NCBI GenBank assembly: GCA_051453625.1
Contig: JBOZIK010000001.1
Coordinates: 117,331,530 to 117,395,529, forward strand
Direction: 5' to 3'
From: Welwitschia mirabilis
Lineage: Eukaryota > Gnetophyta > Gnetopsida > Welwitschiales
Length of the DNA stretch: 64,000 bases
Both the position numbers and the translations under genes were made by a program. Shown here piece after piece: positions 1 to 12,014 of this stretch. A model generated the notes under the pieces. The model saw only the letters and a program-made list of their open reading frames with translations, was not told the DNA's origin and ran no database searches. Each line of letters begins with the position of its first letter. Position 1 is the stretch's first letter.

Positions 1-1697
1 ATGTTATGATAGTGTATGCTTTATTATCTCCCTATACTCTAACTGTATCCAGGAGGTTAACTATCACACCATGCTTAATATGTAAGATGCACTATTGTAT
101 ATCAACTAGCTACTCCTCAGTGCATTGTACTCTTCTCATAGTTATAGATATCCTTTGCTCAAGTGTGGAGATACCTTAGTCTAGTATCTCTCATATACTC
201 TATTTTGAGTCTACTGAAAAAGCCTAAATTTTCTCTATATTAATATCGATTATAGGTCTCTATGCCTAAGATCTCTCTTCCTATCCTAGTATTTGAATGT
301 CCATATCTTGTAGATAATAAGCTAAAGTCTGAATGTATGTAAGTCTCTACTAGCCTACAAGTTTAGGTATATTGGAGCATCTAAACATGAGTGAGAGAAG
401 GCAAGGATATCCAAGAGTCTAAAGATATTATGCCTTGATCATACTCCTAAGTCTCCTACAAATGAAGGTCATTAGATCTATCTACTCCCTCTACTTAAAC
501 ACTGCTAACATCTAGAGATGTGAAACCATAGCATGATTATCATGGAATGATGAGTTAATTTTATGAATTATACCTCTGTGAAGAATTCAATAGGTAAGTG
601 ATAAGTGTATAACCAAAAATTCTCACCTATGGTCAGCTCGAATATCTAATGTTGCATTGTAAGCACAGTGCTTCTTTATTCTGCTAGCTGAATGAATATG
701 TATACTCCCAATACCATCTAGATTAGTAACTGTAATAAAATAATTCGAGAGAATCATGATCTCATAATTGTAAATGGAAGCTATAATAATATTAACAAAT
801 CTATCTCAAGCATCAAGACACCACTCTATATGAATAGTATCATAGAATTCTCTAGTCTTTGACATGTAATATGCCCCATGTACATCAATAATCCATCAAA
901 GATATAGATTTATCATCTTTTAATCTATCTTTAGCTCTAAATGGCTCATGAAATCTCCAAAATATCTCTCTACATAGATGGAAGCTATCTGAATCATAAG
1001 ACACCTAGAATGATAAGATGAAAGGTGGACTAGCTCTATCCATTTAACCTCTGGTGATGCCAATGGATCCTTCTCTTACTCTAGTAACTCAGCTTCTACC
1101 TTAGTCTATCTCGGTCTATGTATGCATGGCCTAATCAGTTATAAATACGAAATGTATCATGTAGGATTAAGTAGAGATAGCTAAAATATATCATGTGGAA
1201 ACTTGAAATGACCTTGTAAATTGGTTTTTATGTGTAAAAATAATAAAAATATGTCTTAGCCCCTCGAAAAACTATTAATATGTCACATATTGCCTAATCA
1301 TGTAAAGAAAAATGTGAATCATGCAAAAACATCAAAAGGTGTAAAATAGGTGGGCCTCACATAAGGTAAAAATGAAAGTGCTTAAATGAAAAATCTAATT
1401 TGGTAGAATTATAGAGTGCATTATATTTATCAATTTCTCCTTACATTTTGACTTACAATTTTTTAGAAAATAAGGTTCAAAGTTAGAAACCTAATTTTAT
1501 CTTGTAAAGCATAATTTGATATATCTAGCAAAATAAGTAGTAAAAATTAGATCCATAAGTTCCAAATTGAAGAGTATAAAAAATTGAATACTATACATGA
1601 AAACTATGTGCTAAAAGAATAAAAAACAATTAAAAAATTGAAAATAATAAGTGAGTGAGTGAGTGAGCGNNNNNNNNNNNNNNNNNNNNNNNNNNNN

Positions 1698-1740
<43 letters not shown>

Positions 1741-3430
1741 ATACCTCTTTTTCAAAGTTCACTAAAAAATCACAATCTAGGGCATGAATCTGACTGGGAA
1801 AGTTTTCACAATGTTGATATGAACTAGAGTGACTATTATCTCTAAAAAAAAAAGATGAAAATAATAGAAAATGGAAGAAAATTGAGGGAAAAAATGACCT
1901 ATAGTTTTATCGCATTGTCATCTAGTTGCATCATCTGGATGAAAACCCTAAGATAATAGTTTAAAAAATCTTAGCTATCATCCTTCATGTCATATAGATG
2001 ATTGGGTGGATGAGGAATCTTAAAAAATTTGAGCAAAATAAAAATGTCATCTAGATAAGTTAGGATTAAATATTAGTGTGAAGATATCAAAACATATCAG
2101 AAAACTCAAAAAAGAGGAAATGGTGAATAATCATGAGGAACAGGGATATAAAATGAGGAAAACATAAAATATTCAAAGGATAGGATAATGAAAATGAACT
2201 ATTTAGGTTAAACCCTATCAAAGAAAATTAAACAAATGTACCCAAATTAAAAAAATAATCCTAAAAATATGTAGAACTCAAAAATACTCAAAGAAATCTA
2301 TAAAAGTTATGAAGAATAAGAGAAGATCATCTAATTAAAATGCTAAAAAAAATCAACTTGTAAGCAATAAAACATAAATAATGATAATAAAACTATTGAG
2401 TGATAAGGTCCTATAAATGCTGATGGAAAAGTATAGAAATAACTTTGAAATAACAAACTAAGGAGTCAAAAAAATATAGAACAAACATGGACATGAGAAC
2501 CATGAAGAAGTTAGCTTACCTACCCTAAATTATAACCTAGTAAACCCCTTCAGAAGACATCATAAAGCTACCTAAATAAAAATGCATGATAAAACGTATG
2601 AACTCCATAAAGTTTCACTTAAAAGGTAGTGATTATAATGACACCAAAGTTCAAGTGCTTAAAATGATAAATGATAAGATCAAAATTTGCTTAAAAATGA
2701 ACTTACCTGCTCACATCCCAAAATACACCCAAATCCTCAAAAGTGAAATGATCCTATGGGAATACTAAGGGTTTGGAAAATAATCAATATGTCTTATAAC
2801 ATCAAAAACATCACTAATCCCATAGCTGTAAAGTTTTATTACTACTTTCCATGGTGAGGAAAGTACAGCCATAGTGAGAGAAGTAAGAACCTGGAAAGTA
2901 TAGTTAACTGAACTCCTGGTGGAGTTTCTATAGCTACTAATGCTGTCAAAGGTTTTTTTGGAAAATTTTACTTTAGTGTGGTAAAACGTTATGGTGACTA
3001 TGTATTTTAGCATAGATACAATATATCATGATCATTTTTTTTAACACAATACTTCCCACATTATCACATACTTAAAAAGATGAAGGTGAAGTGGTGAGAC
3101 TAAAAATAGAAAATAACACATCTAAATAATAAAATACCTTATATAATTGGGAAAAAAAAACAAGAATCAAGGCATCTTATTTCAAAGTAAAGGTCATAGA
3201 TATGTAAATGGCTTAATATTGGATGAATCTAATCTTATCATTGTCAAAATTCCTATGTATGAATACTAGTCATAAAAACTTCATAAAGAAAATAGACAAG
3301 TCAAGTTAAAAATGATCAAGTGACATCATAACATCTATCAAAGAAATATGCTAAGAGAGAATTTAGACAACTATAGGGAAAAAGATCTCCCCATTGAGGA
3401 AAACTCTAAAACAATTTCTTCTCTTATGTT
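1..3430 (-). mobile_element. 3-prime region of Athila-like element B1, downstream of integrase
   Basis: On the minus strand this follows the integrase tail of element B1. From about 434 it matches 12015-14940 (element B2) throughout, interrupted only by a microsatellite and small indels. The part at 2790-3100 also matches 53250-53500 (A3) and, reversed, 47420-47560 (A2), so it is a shared retroelement 3-prime UTR. The distal part, 1-1140, reads on the minus strand like decayed coding sequence of unknown family. No 3-prime LTR is seen before the window edge. Athila-type elements often carry a long 3-prime region, sometimes with an extra ORF, so the size is not unusual. No functional product is claimed. 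Confidence 0.7.
1651..1738. repeat. GTGA / AG microsatellite with a 28-N gap
   Basis: GTGA is repeated four times at 1651-1667, followed by N at 1670-1697, then an uninterrupted AG dinucleotide run of about 20 units from 1698. The homologous position in B2 (about 13243) has only a short GGGAGAGA, so the array expanded after the two copies separated. Confidence 0.95.
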
Positions 3431-4640
3431 CAAGGTTACATTGAAAGGTTTTTCATGCATTTTCAATCTTTGTTTATTAACTTTTTAAATCTCTTTAGTA
3501 TTCAAGTTGAAAATCTCAATAGAGCCATTAGAATGCACTTTCTCTAAATATAAGGACTTAATCATTTAGAGATTAACTTATTGTGTAAACGATGTATCTA
3601 GTGTTATATAAAAGAATAAGTTGACTAGGTTTAAACTTTTTATGAACTTTCTATCATGTTTAAACCTAGCTTGAACTTTTTGAATAAGTTAATAATGTAT
3701 AGCATGTGTATTTTTTTTATCTAAATGATTAAGTTTAGCTAATCTATTTTTAAGATTTTCATGAAGATCCACAAGATTAAGTTAATGACAAGAATAATAA
3801 GAGTTATAACACACATCACCTGGTAAAAATTTTTTTTTTCATATACAACTTCATAAGGTGAAAAACCAAGACAATTATTCTAAGTAGTAAAATAAGCCCA
3901 AAGAACATTATTGAGATTAGAATCCTAAGATTCATTATTAACATAGAGATGTTTTTATAGCATTTTCTTTATTTATCTATTAGAATTTTTATCTTGACCA
4001 GTAGTTTGTGGATGATAAGTATAAAATACTTTATGTTCAATTCCTATAGATAACAGAAGTTTCATCAAAAGTTGATTAATAAAATAAGTTTCTTGATTAC
4101 TAATAATAATCCTAGTAAAATTAAAATATTGAAAAATATGAGTTCTAATAAAAGTACAAACAATTCAGACATCATTCATAAAGTAGGAATAGTTTTAAAC
4201 CATTTAGCAACATAATCAACGGCCACTAAATGTGGTTTTTATTATTTTAAGATGGTTTAATAGGGTTTATAAAATTAATTCTCTAATAATCAAAAGGCTC
4301 ACATTTAAATATAGGTTTAAGGGGCATCTCATAAAAATGAATAATACTACCATAACATTCACAAGCATTACACCTTCTAGAAAAATCAAAAGAGTCTTAA
4401 AAAAGCATAAGATAATAAAAACTAAAGTGAAGAATTTGCATTTCTATTTTTTGTTAACTAAAATTACCTCCATAAACACTACCATGAAAAATATGAAAGA
4501 TGTTTAATTTTTCCCATTCAGGCACACATTTTCTCATGATTTGGTCTTTGCACCTACCATAAAGATGTAGCTCTATTCATTCATAATCACCTATTCCATG
4601 AAAAAAGGATTTCTTTGATTATGAGTCCAATGTTGTGGTT
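3430..4640 (-). pseudogene. integrase remnant, element B1 (Ty3/gypsy, Athila-type)
   Basis: A minus-strand reading with frameshifts and stops shows the usual integrase order. A cysteine pair and EMPLKPI come first (about 4330-4400). The first catalytic aspartate follows in VAVDYVAKW (about 4200-4227), then IISNQETYF (about 4080-4110), where the second catalytic Asp is replaced by Asn. YHPQTTGQ is at about 3995-4017, and the usual Glu shortly after it is Lys. So two of the three DDE residues are gone. The C-terminal tail, near the conserved -VNGQRLK-like end, lies at 3430-3500. It follows RT/RNase H on the same strand, as expected for gypsy elements. Inactive. Confidence 0.85.
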
Positions 4641-5440
4641 TTTTCATGATAATAAGATAATTAACTATGTTAGCATACTAAGGATAAGGATGAATAGAAG
4701 ATATGGCAAAAATTTATTCATCTAAAAAAAGAATCATCAATTATAAGATTATTAAGAGAAGAAAAAAAGATGTGACAAATGATCTGCTATACTATTATGC
4801 TTTCTTGCTTTTTCAATAATAGTAAGATTAAATTCTTGCATGAGGAGGATTCATCTAATGAGTCTAGCACTAGAATCTTTCTTGGTCATGAGGTATCTAA
4901 TAGTTACATGGTTAGTATAAATAGTTTTATAAAAGCTGAAAAGATAGTATCTAAGCATATCAAGGCAAAAGATTATTACTAACATTTCTTTCTTAGTGGT
5001 AGTGTAATTCCTTTGAGCTTTAAACAAAGTTTTGCTATGATAGAATATAACCTTAAAATCATTTTTATACTTTTAAACAAAAACACTATAGTAATATTAC
5101 TAGCATGATATATTAATTCAAAATCTTTATTCCAATCAGGTCTCATTACAATAGGTGCAAAAGAGATTTTGTCTCTAAGTGTTTCAAAACCAAGCTAATA
5201 AGATTTATTCTATTTAAATTTAGTTTCTTTTTCAAGTAATGAGTAAAGGGGTTTACAAATTTTAGCATAGTCCTAAATAAAACAATGATAGAAATCACAA
5301 TAACCAAGAAAATATTGAACTTGTTTTATACTTATTGGAGGAGTTAGATTTTTAATGATGTGTATATTTTCAGGGTCCATTCAAATTACTTTACTAAAAT
5401 GTGGTAACTTAAGACAATTCTATTATCAACAAAAAGAAAC
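4640..5440 (-). pseudogene. RNase H and RT-IN connection, element B1
   Basis: This lies between the RT palm fragment and the integrase on the minus strand. It aligns along its length with 16340-16990 in B2, where a D-D-S-F-P-N-E-Q reading just before the integrase is typical of Athila-type pol. Individual RNase H catalytic residues could not be assigned with confidence because of frameshifts. The call rests on position, on homology to B2 and on the integrase-proximal wording. Confidence 0.6.
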
Positions 5441-5474
5441 TCTTATTCCGAATCAAATGTAGGCCACTCTTAAT

Positions 5475-5965
5475 TCATCTATTTAGGTCTTTTTCTAACC
5501 TTTTTAAGATTTTCTTAAATTTTTCATCATAGATTGAGAAGTCACCTATAAAAATTTTAATTGAATCCTCTAAGATATCAGAAAAGATACTCATTATTTC
5601 ACATTGAAAAGTACCAGGATCATTACAAAGTTTAAAAGGCATGTGCCTGAAGGTAAATATTTCAAAAGGTAAAGTAAAAGTTATTTTAGCTTGATTCTCA
5701 CTAGTAATACAAATCTCATTGTAAAAACTACACCTATTAATAAAGCAATAAGAGGCATGTCCTTGAATTCTATGAAGTATTTGGTCAAAGAAAGATAAAG
5801 GATAATGGTCTTTCTTTATTACTTCATTTAGTTTTCTAAAATCAATACACATTCTCTACTTTCCACTTTCTTAGACACTACCATCAAAGGGCTAATCCAC
5901 TCACTATTAGATATGGTATAAATAATTCCATCATCCATTAATCTAATAATTTTATCTTTTATGAT
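5475..5965 (-). pseudogene. reverse transcriptase palm fragment, element B1
   Basis: An open stretch of 125 residues (5475-5852) begins MCIDFRKLNEVIKKDHYPLS and continues through LPFEIFTFRHMPFKLCNDP to MSIFSDILED, a clear match to plant Ty3/gypsy RT of the Athila lineage. About 30 further residues upstream (KDKIIRLMDDGIIYTISNS, 5880-5960) are in a shifted frame. Motif A reads FINRCSFYN where FLDGYS is expected, and the YxDD-equivalent reads FIGDFS where F-x-D-D-F-S is expected, so both metal-binding aspartate positions are damaged. The ORF is open by chance of slow decay, not because it works. Confidence 0.93.
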
Positions 5966-6640
5966 TTGTTTAAGGGCTGAATTTAGTATACATTATGGTT
6001 TTCTAATATGTTTTGCATTATCCTTAAGGTAGATTTTATATTAAACAATGAAAGTAGAAATGGCTATTAAATATTTATGGGACTAACTAAATGCATTAAC
6101 CTTAGTATTAAAACGTGAGATTTAAATTGATTCTTATTGAGGGGAGATATTCTCATTTATTATCAATGGTTCATTTTGATCATCACACAGAAAGATATAT
6201 TTCATTACACTGGGTAAAGGTTTTAGATTTAATTTCATATTCTCACTTTTTATTAAATTTTTATCCAAGTTGACTATCATCTCACTCTCATTTGGATGAT
6301 TAGGTTGGACTACCTTCCTTAAAATATGAAATCTTAATTATTTTTAGATGTTGAACTTCCTTATAATTTGCAGTTTTAGTTTCTTCACTCTTCTAATCAA
6401 AATAGTCAGAACCTAAATGCTCATAGTTGAGTTGATCATTATTAAAATCTTTCAATTTTCTTTATTTCAAGTGGATCATTAAATAAAGTAGGATTAAAAA
6501 GCATTAACCATCTCTCTTTAAGTGGGTGATGCTATAAAAATAGTGTTGGCTTAATTTCTCCTTCAATATTTAACTCATCACCTAGGTCTTTTTTAGTAGC
6601 ATAAAAAACTATAATGGTAAAAGTTTTATTTTTAAGTGAC
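5966..6640 (-). pseudogene. protease-RT linker of element B1
   Basis: Degenerate coding sequence between the RT and the protease on the minus strand. It aligns with 17520-18130 in B2, where a 90-residue open stretch remains. Such linkers are poorly conserved in Athila-type pol, and no catalytic motif is expected or seen. Confidence 0.6.
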
Positions 6641-7030
6641 ATTACATCATTCTATTTCTTGTATCAATAATACAATGGACTGTTGTACAAAATTCTCTAT
6701 CTAATAGTAGTGGTTAATCTTCATTATGGTTAACTTCAATTACAACTACATATATTAGATAGAATGCTTTCTTAATTTGAATCATTAAGTCTTTTATTAT
6801 TCCTAAAGGTTTCTTCATTGATGTATCTACCAATTATAAGATAATATGTGTAGGAGTAATTCTAATTTTTAAACCAATTTGTTGATAAATGTGTAAAGCC
6901 ATAATGTTAACATACACTCCTATATCAATTAAGGCTTTCTTTATTTTTTTATTTTCTTCTAATGTAATACTAACTAGTGTTGCCCCTAGATCCTTAAATT
7001 TTGAACATTTTTTCAAAACTAATTTGGTTA
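6640..7030 (-). pseudogene. retropepsin (aspartic protease) remnant, element B1
   Basis: The minus-strand stretch at 6834-7016 contains KKALIDIGVYVNIMALHIYQ. This corresponds to the plant gypsy protease core ALxDLGASVNxxP, with the catalytic Asp-Ile-Gly still present. The downstream half (6640-6830), covering the flap and the second conserved Gly-Arg region, is broken by stops and frameshifts. It lies directly after Gag on the same strand, as in other elements of the window. Retropepsin would cleave the Gag-Pol polyprotein in the particle. This copy cannot be functional as it stands. Confidence 0.85.
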
Positions 7031-7933
7031 TAAATTGAGCTATGAAGACTTTACTAGTTATGATTCATTTTTGTTTTTTTCCTAATTATATATTTCCACC
7101 ACTTAGAATATTTAGGATTTTCTTATAAGATTTTCCAAAATAGTAAATTTATGCTTACACTTTGTATTAAGGCTTTAAGATAATCATCAAAGATAGGATT
7201 ATTATTTAATCTATTAAGACAAGGGGTTACAAGATTCTTATCTTTATCTTGTAAATAATTTTTCACTTAAAGGAGAAAGAAAAGTATGATTTTCTAATAT
7301 TTCAATATCCTCTTCTTCTTCATCATTTTTATCATTTTGGGAAGTTAAAGCCTCATGGATATGAGGTGTTGTATTATTTCCACTTCTTGTCACAACATTA
7401 CAATATTTTCTTACTTTATTAAGGTTTGGTAAATGTTGTGTTGTAAGTGATCCTTGTGGTTTCTGATTTATAACCATAGTTTGTTAAAGAATATTCACTA
7501 GAGTTTGAACCTTTTTTTTGTTGATATTTTCTTAACTCATAAATGGAATTTTTAAGTAAATCATTTTGGTTTTGAGAATTTGATATTCTTGCTTGATAAT
7601 TTAAATTACTTAGTTGGAAGTTTGAGTTGTTTGTTTAAAAGTTAGTATTCTAAATTCTGTTTATAAATGTTTGAGAATTTAGTTTGCTTGAAAGTTCTTA
7701 AATTTGTTCTTCAAAGATTCAAAGTTAGGTTATTAATTCATCCTATGTTGAATTTATTTTATTTTGATTTTGATTTTTGATTCTAAAGTTTGAATACTTT
7801 TGGTTGGATACACACACATTTTCATAAATCTTTTCTTTGTAAATAGGTAACAAAGAACACTCTTTTATTACATGATAGTTGTCTTCACACAAATTACAAG
7901 TTGAAACCACACTATTTTTACTTACCACTTTTA

Positions 7934-7991
7934 NNNNNNNNNNNNNNNNNNNNNNNNNNNNNNNNNNNNNNNNNNNNNNNNNNNNNNNNNN
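7934..7991. other. sequence gap, 58 N
   Basis: The homologous Gag copy around 21155-21215 has almost exactly this spacing between the matching flanks, so the gap looks correctly sized. Confidence 0.9.
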
Positions 7992-8243
7992 TGTTAGTTC
8001 TTTTTTTATTTTGTTTTATCTTTCTATAGTATGATTTTCTTTAGATGTTGATTTAGGCCGTGTTTAACTTACTTCTACTAATTCTTCCAATAATCTTCAT
8101 GCATTTTATAATGTGAGATTCATTAAATTTCCTCTACATGAAAAATCTTTAAGTCATTTTATTGGGCTATTGAGTCCACTATAGAAATAATCTACTAATT
8201 CTTCTTGGGTGAATGCATCTGTAAGATTAGAATGTATTGCAAT

Positions 8244-8843
8244 NNNNNNNNNNNNNNNNNNNNNNNNNNNNNNNNNNNNNNNNNNNNNNNNNNNNNNNNN
8301 NNNNNNNNNNNNNNNNNNNNNNNNNNNNNNNNNNNNNNNNNNNNNNNNNNNNNNNNNNNNNNNNNNNNNNNNNNNNNNNNNNNNNNNNNNNNNNNNNNNN
8401 NNNNNNNNNNNNNNNNNNNNNNNNNNNNNNNNNNNNNNNNNNNNNNNNNNNNNNNNNNNNNNNNNNNNNNNNNNNNNNNNNNNNNNNNNNNNNNNNNNNN
8501 NNNNNNNNNNNNNNNNNNNNNNNNNNNNNNNNNNNNNNNNNNNNNNNNNNNNNNNNNNNNNNNNNNNNNNNNNNNNNNNNNNNNNNNNNNNNNNNNNNNN
8601 NNNNNNNNNNNNNNNNNNNNNNNNNNNNNNNNNNNNNNNNNNNNNNNNNNNNNNNNNNNNNNNNNNNNNNNNNNNNNNNNNNNNNNNNNNNNNNNNNNNN
8701 NNNNNNNNNNNNNNNNNNNNNNNNNNNNNNNNNNNNNNNNNNNNNNNNNNNNNNNNNNNNNNNNNNNNNNNNNNNNNNNNNNNNNNNNNNNNNNNNNNNN
8801 NNNNNNNNNNNNNNNNNNNNNNNNNNNNNNNNNNNNNNNNNNN
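8244..8843. other. sequence gap, 600 N
   Basis: The flanks are Gag. In B2 the matching flanks lie only about 75 bp apart (about 19823-19897), so either the gap length is wrong or an insertion is hidden here. Confidence 0.9.
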
Positions 8844-8981
8844 TTTCTTTATTATTGTTTCACTCATAAATCTTTTTATAAAGGCTTTTTAAACTTAATT
8901 CCATGTTTTTAAGCTTTTATATGAAATAGACCTTAATCATAATTTTTCTTTTTATTTTAAAGTGATGAGAAAGATAACCAT

Positions 8982-9055
8982 ATAAGTACAATTACTAATT
9001 TGTTTTTTTACTAGTTCCATAAGTACAATCACTAATTTGTTTTTTTACTATTTCC
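8982..9055. repeat. 37-bp tandem duplication inside Gag
   Basis: ATAAGTACAATTACTAATTT begins at 8982 and recurs with one early substitution at 9019. The other Gag copies (21717, 26970) have a single unit. The unit length is not a multiple of three, so it breaks the frame. Confidence 0.9.
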
Positions 9056-9328
9056 ATAAGTAAGAATTAATTATTTGATGTAGGTTATATGTTGGAGGGG
9101 ATCTTCAACATTTTCTTCATTAAAAATAGGATAAGTATTTAAATTTCTTACCTTGATATCATGATCATAAGGTAGGGCAAAAGGGTTTTGGATTTCATGT
9201 TTCATATTTACAATCATATCTTTCAGAGTAACATTAGCATTTGAATTTAGAGGGGTAGTAGAATTTTTAATTACAATATGAAGTTTAGGCGAAGCAATTT
9301 GTTTCTATTTTTGTAAAGAATTTGACAT

Positions 9329-9980
9329 TGTAATAAAAAAAAGTTTCTTTTAAACTTTTATTTAAACATTTTCTTTGGAAAAATTAGGTTTAAAAATAAT
9401 AAATGCACAAATTCTTCTTGCTTAATTCTTGGAATATTTTGCATACTTGGGATGTGCATCCCTAGGTTAAGTTCATAGTCGATTAAACCTTTTTAAATGT
9501 TTTCTTTAATTAGTAGTCATTCTTTGTAATATTTCATCTTTTTACCATAGTTTAACATGTTTCAACATGCTTAGTTTTATTTTTAAGAGCATTATCTCTA
9601 TAGTTATTTGGACGATGTACCTGGATAAAACAAAATATAAAAAACCCAAAGACGAAAAACACAGAAAAAAAAAATTTCAACTTAACATAAAATAAAAACT
9701 GACTGTCATCTACCAAGTTATCTGGATAATAGAGGGGATAATAAGAAAAAAAACCTAGTTCTTATTAAAAAAAAATCCCTAAGTTTCATAAGTCATCATC
9801 GTTACAAGTCATTTAGATGATGAGGGGATGACAAGGCTTTATTTTCAAATTGCAAAATGAAAAATGCAAAAGGAAAAACTTGCATCTCTACTGTAAGAAT
9901 ATAGTGCTACTATAGATAAATCCTTAAACCAAAATCCAAATTAATTATCTAAGTAATAATAATCATCACACTCCATGTAT
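9329..9980 (-). other. 5-prime leader of element B1
   Basis: AT-rich non-coding sequence between Gag start and PBS. It aligns with 22024-22679 and 27278-27932. It contains repeated CATC...GATG-type palindromic blocks at 9595-9620, 9705-9750 and 9797-9840. No ORF is supported. Confidence 0.7.
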
Positions 9981-10001
9981 CTTTTCCCAGTAATAATGTT
10001 A
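9981..10001 (-). promoter_or_regulatory. primer binding site of element B1, decayed tRNA-Asp complement
   Basis: On the minus strand it reads TAACATTATTACTGGGAAAA, three bases after the LTR end. Most differences from the tRNA-Asp PBS TGGCGCCGTTGCCGGGGA are transitions of the kind left by CpG deamination. Confidence 0.65.
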
Positions 10002-10004
10002 AGA

Positions 10005-11258
10005 TGTTTCAATTCATATTTATGCAAATGTTATATCATCAAACAAATCCTAAAAATTACAAAAATATTTATTACATAATACAACAAACTAATATAGATG
10101 GAAGTGACCCAAATGTTATAATTCCATTGGAGGCACAGATGAGAAGAAAAAGAATCTATTTCAAATGAAACATTTTATGTAATCTCTAAGTAGAAGACTA
10201 ACAATGTAAAATAAAAATACAAGTGAAGATACTATGCAAATGAGATGCAAGTTCTAGTCTAAATACAACATCTATCCAATTACCAAATTAACTTATCATA
10301 GAGATCAACCCTTTTTAACCTACATCAATTAAGGAAAGCCATCACTAGACCAAGATTAGCCTAAGCTATCAGGTACATCAAATAGAATATGAAAGTAATG
10401 CAAAGTTAATCTAAAAAATAAAATGAAATGTATGTAAACTAACAATATCAACCTTAATGAAGGTTGTTTTCATAATCTATATCATAGATGAAGCTATCAC
10501 AAAATCATAAGAAACATTAACCATAAGGAAGATGCACATAACAAATTATATAAAAAGAAAAATAGAGTTTTAATTAAGTCAAATTAAATATTCATGTTAC
10601 AAAGTAGTAGCACCTCAATGAAGGATACATAGCCCAACATCAAAGAAGATGTCTCTCTACAACAACAAAGGATGAACCTTATGCCCTTCAATTTCCTATC
10701 ATAAGAATTTTTGGTGCTAAAGAAGATAAAATCAGAGTCAAGGGCAAAGGATGTATTTATTACAAAATAAACTCTAATAATAGCAAATACTCACAGACGT
10801 GGTAATAACCCTAATAGGCATGTAAAAAGGTATGAACCACATGGTGAAATTTTAGAGAAGCATTAGTCTTAGATGTCATCCTACTGATCATCCAAACATC
10901 ATAAGAGATGATGCCACATCATACAAGTTTTACATTAGCTACTAGATTAATCTAGTAAGTATCCTCCTTAACATAAAAATTTATTTCATCTATACCATCA
11001 TTCAGATAATGAGGTGGATGATGGGCTTTTGTAAAGGATTTTTTTATCTCAGGTTAGCCTATTTGATTATAAAATTGTTGCTTCAGATATAAAGTATTGT
11101 AATTTGCTTCAAATACTATCAAATGTAATGAAGATTGTATATTTTCATGACATTTACATTGGCTATCCATTATCATTGAACTCGACATAAATCTATTTAC
11201 TGTTTTACAAAACTACTCCAAATACCCCATCAAATACATATAATTTGATAGTGCTACA
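10005..11258 (-). repeat. LTR-B of element B1 (5-prime LTR)
   Basis: About 1254 bp, TG...CA on the plus strand, adjoining the PBS. It aligns along its length with 22702-23947 and 27957-28943. The block around 10590-10700 (GTTACAAAGTAGTAGCACCT and following) is also recognisable in LTR-A at 51070-51180, so LTR-A and LTR-B are related. The opposite LTR is not in the window, so no age estimate is possible. Confidence 0.8.
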
Positions 11259-11832
11259 AATCCTCCAGTTAGTCTTTTCAGTCCTTAACAAATTAGGTAA
11301 ACATCCATAATTGCCAGCCAAATTGACTACCAATATATCAATTAGGGAACTATGAAATAAATCAAAAATAACCTTAGGAATCTTAGAATGTAAAACAAAA
11401 ATATCAAAAATAGATAATTGAACATTTTACCTTTGTAGTATAACTAGCAATATTATCATCTTTGTGGCCATCTAGATAATGGAGGGAACGATAGGCTAAA
11501 AAATTGATCATGAAAAATAGAAGTTTATGAAAAAATTTTTAGAAAGATAAACATTAAAATACATTAATATTAATAGTCCTCCACTCAAATGTATAGTAGA
11601 TACTAAAAAATAATCATATATAACATAAATAGTTCTCATCATGAAGTGTTAAAAAATGACATGTAAAAGACATACATAATATGCAAAAATAAAGATGTAC
11701 ACAATTAAGATACTAAAAAATGATATATCTATACAAATCATGAGTTTCAATACAATCCATGGAGGGGAAGCTACACTATAAAACACAAATAAATAATTCT
11801 TGTCATCCAATCATAATAAACTCCTAATGTAT
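11259..11832. other. unassigned AT-rich stretch
   Basis: This lies between the LTR-B of B1 and a plus-strand LTR-B start. I see no coding frame. A GGAGGGGAAG purine block is at 11761-11770, and a CATCTAGATAATGGAGGG block like those of the retroelement leaders is near 11470. It may be the 3-prime UTR of the element whose LTR begins at 11833. Confidence 0.4.
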
Positions 11833-11914
11833 AGCAGGCTGTTGTGACGCCAACTTAAGTGTATTTGATAGGGTATTTTGAGTTGTTTTGCAGATAAACT
11901 AACAGATAAATGCT
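11833..11914 (+). repeat. start of a plus-strand LTR-B, cut by a gap
   Basis: It begins TGTTGTGACGCCAACTTAAG, and the following TATTTGATAGGGTATTTTGA matches the reversed outer end of LTR-B at 11200-11258. It runs into 100 N. Confidence 0.65.
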
Positions 11915-12014
11915 NNNNNNNNNNNNNNNNNNNNNNNNNNNNNNNNNNNNNNNNNNNNNNNNNNNNNNNNNNNNNNNNNNNNNNNNNNNNNNNNNNNNNN
12001 NNNNNNNNNNNNNN
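11915..12014. other. contig join, 100 N
   Basis: A run of exactly 100 N, the usual placeholder for an unknown distance. Sequence on the right is a second copy of the region starting near 434. Confidence 0.95.

Larger units (their letters stand above)
7030..9328 (-). pseudogene. Gag remnant, element B1
   Basis: Minus strand. The likely start codon is the ATG at 9328-9326, followed by S-N-S-L-Q-K; the same start is found in the homologous Gag copies at 22023 and 27277. DPLQHI-type wording lies near the N-terminus. The capsid part includes AFTQEELVDYFYSGLNSPIK (8154-8230). An intact zinc knuckle, CNLCEDNYHVIKEC, is at 7854-7895, and the C-terminal segment 7244-7477 carries NQKPQGSLTTQ, TRSG and an acidic DEEEED run. 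It is broken by stops, a 58-N gap, a 600-N gap and a 37-bp tandem duplication at 8982-9055. Gag forms the virus-like particle, and the knuckle binds RNA. Confidence 0.88.
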
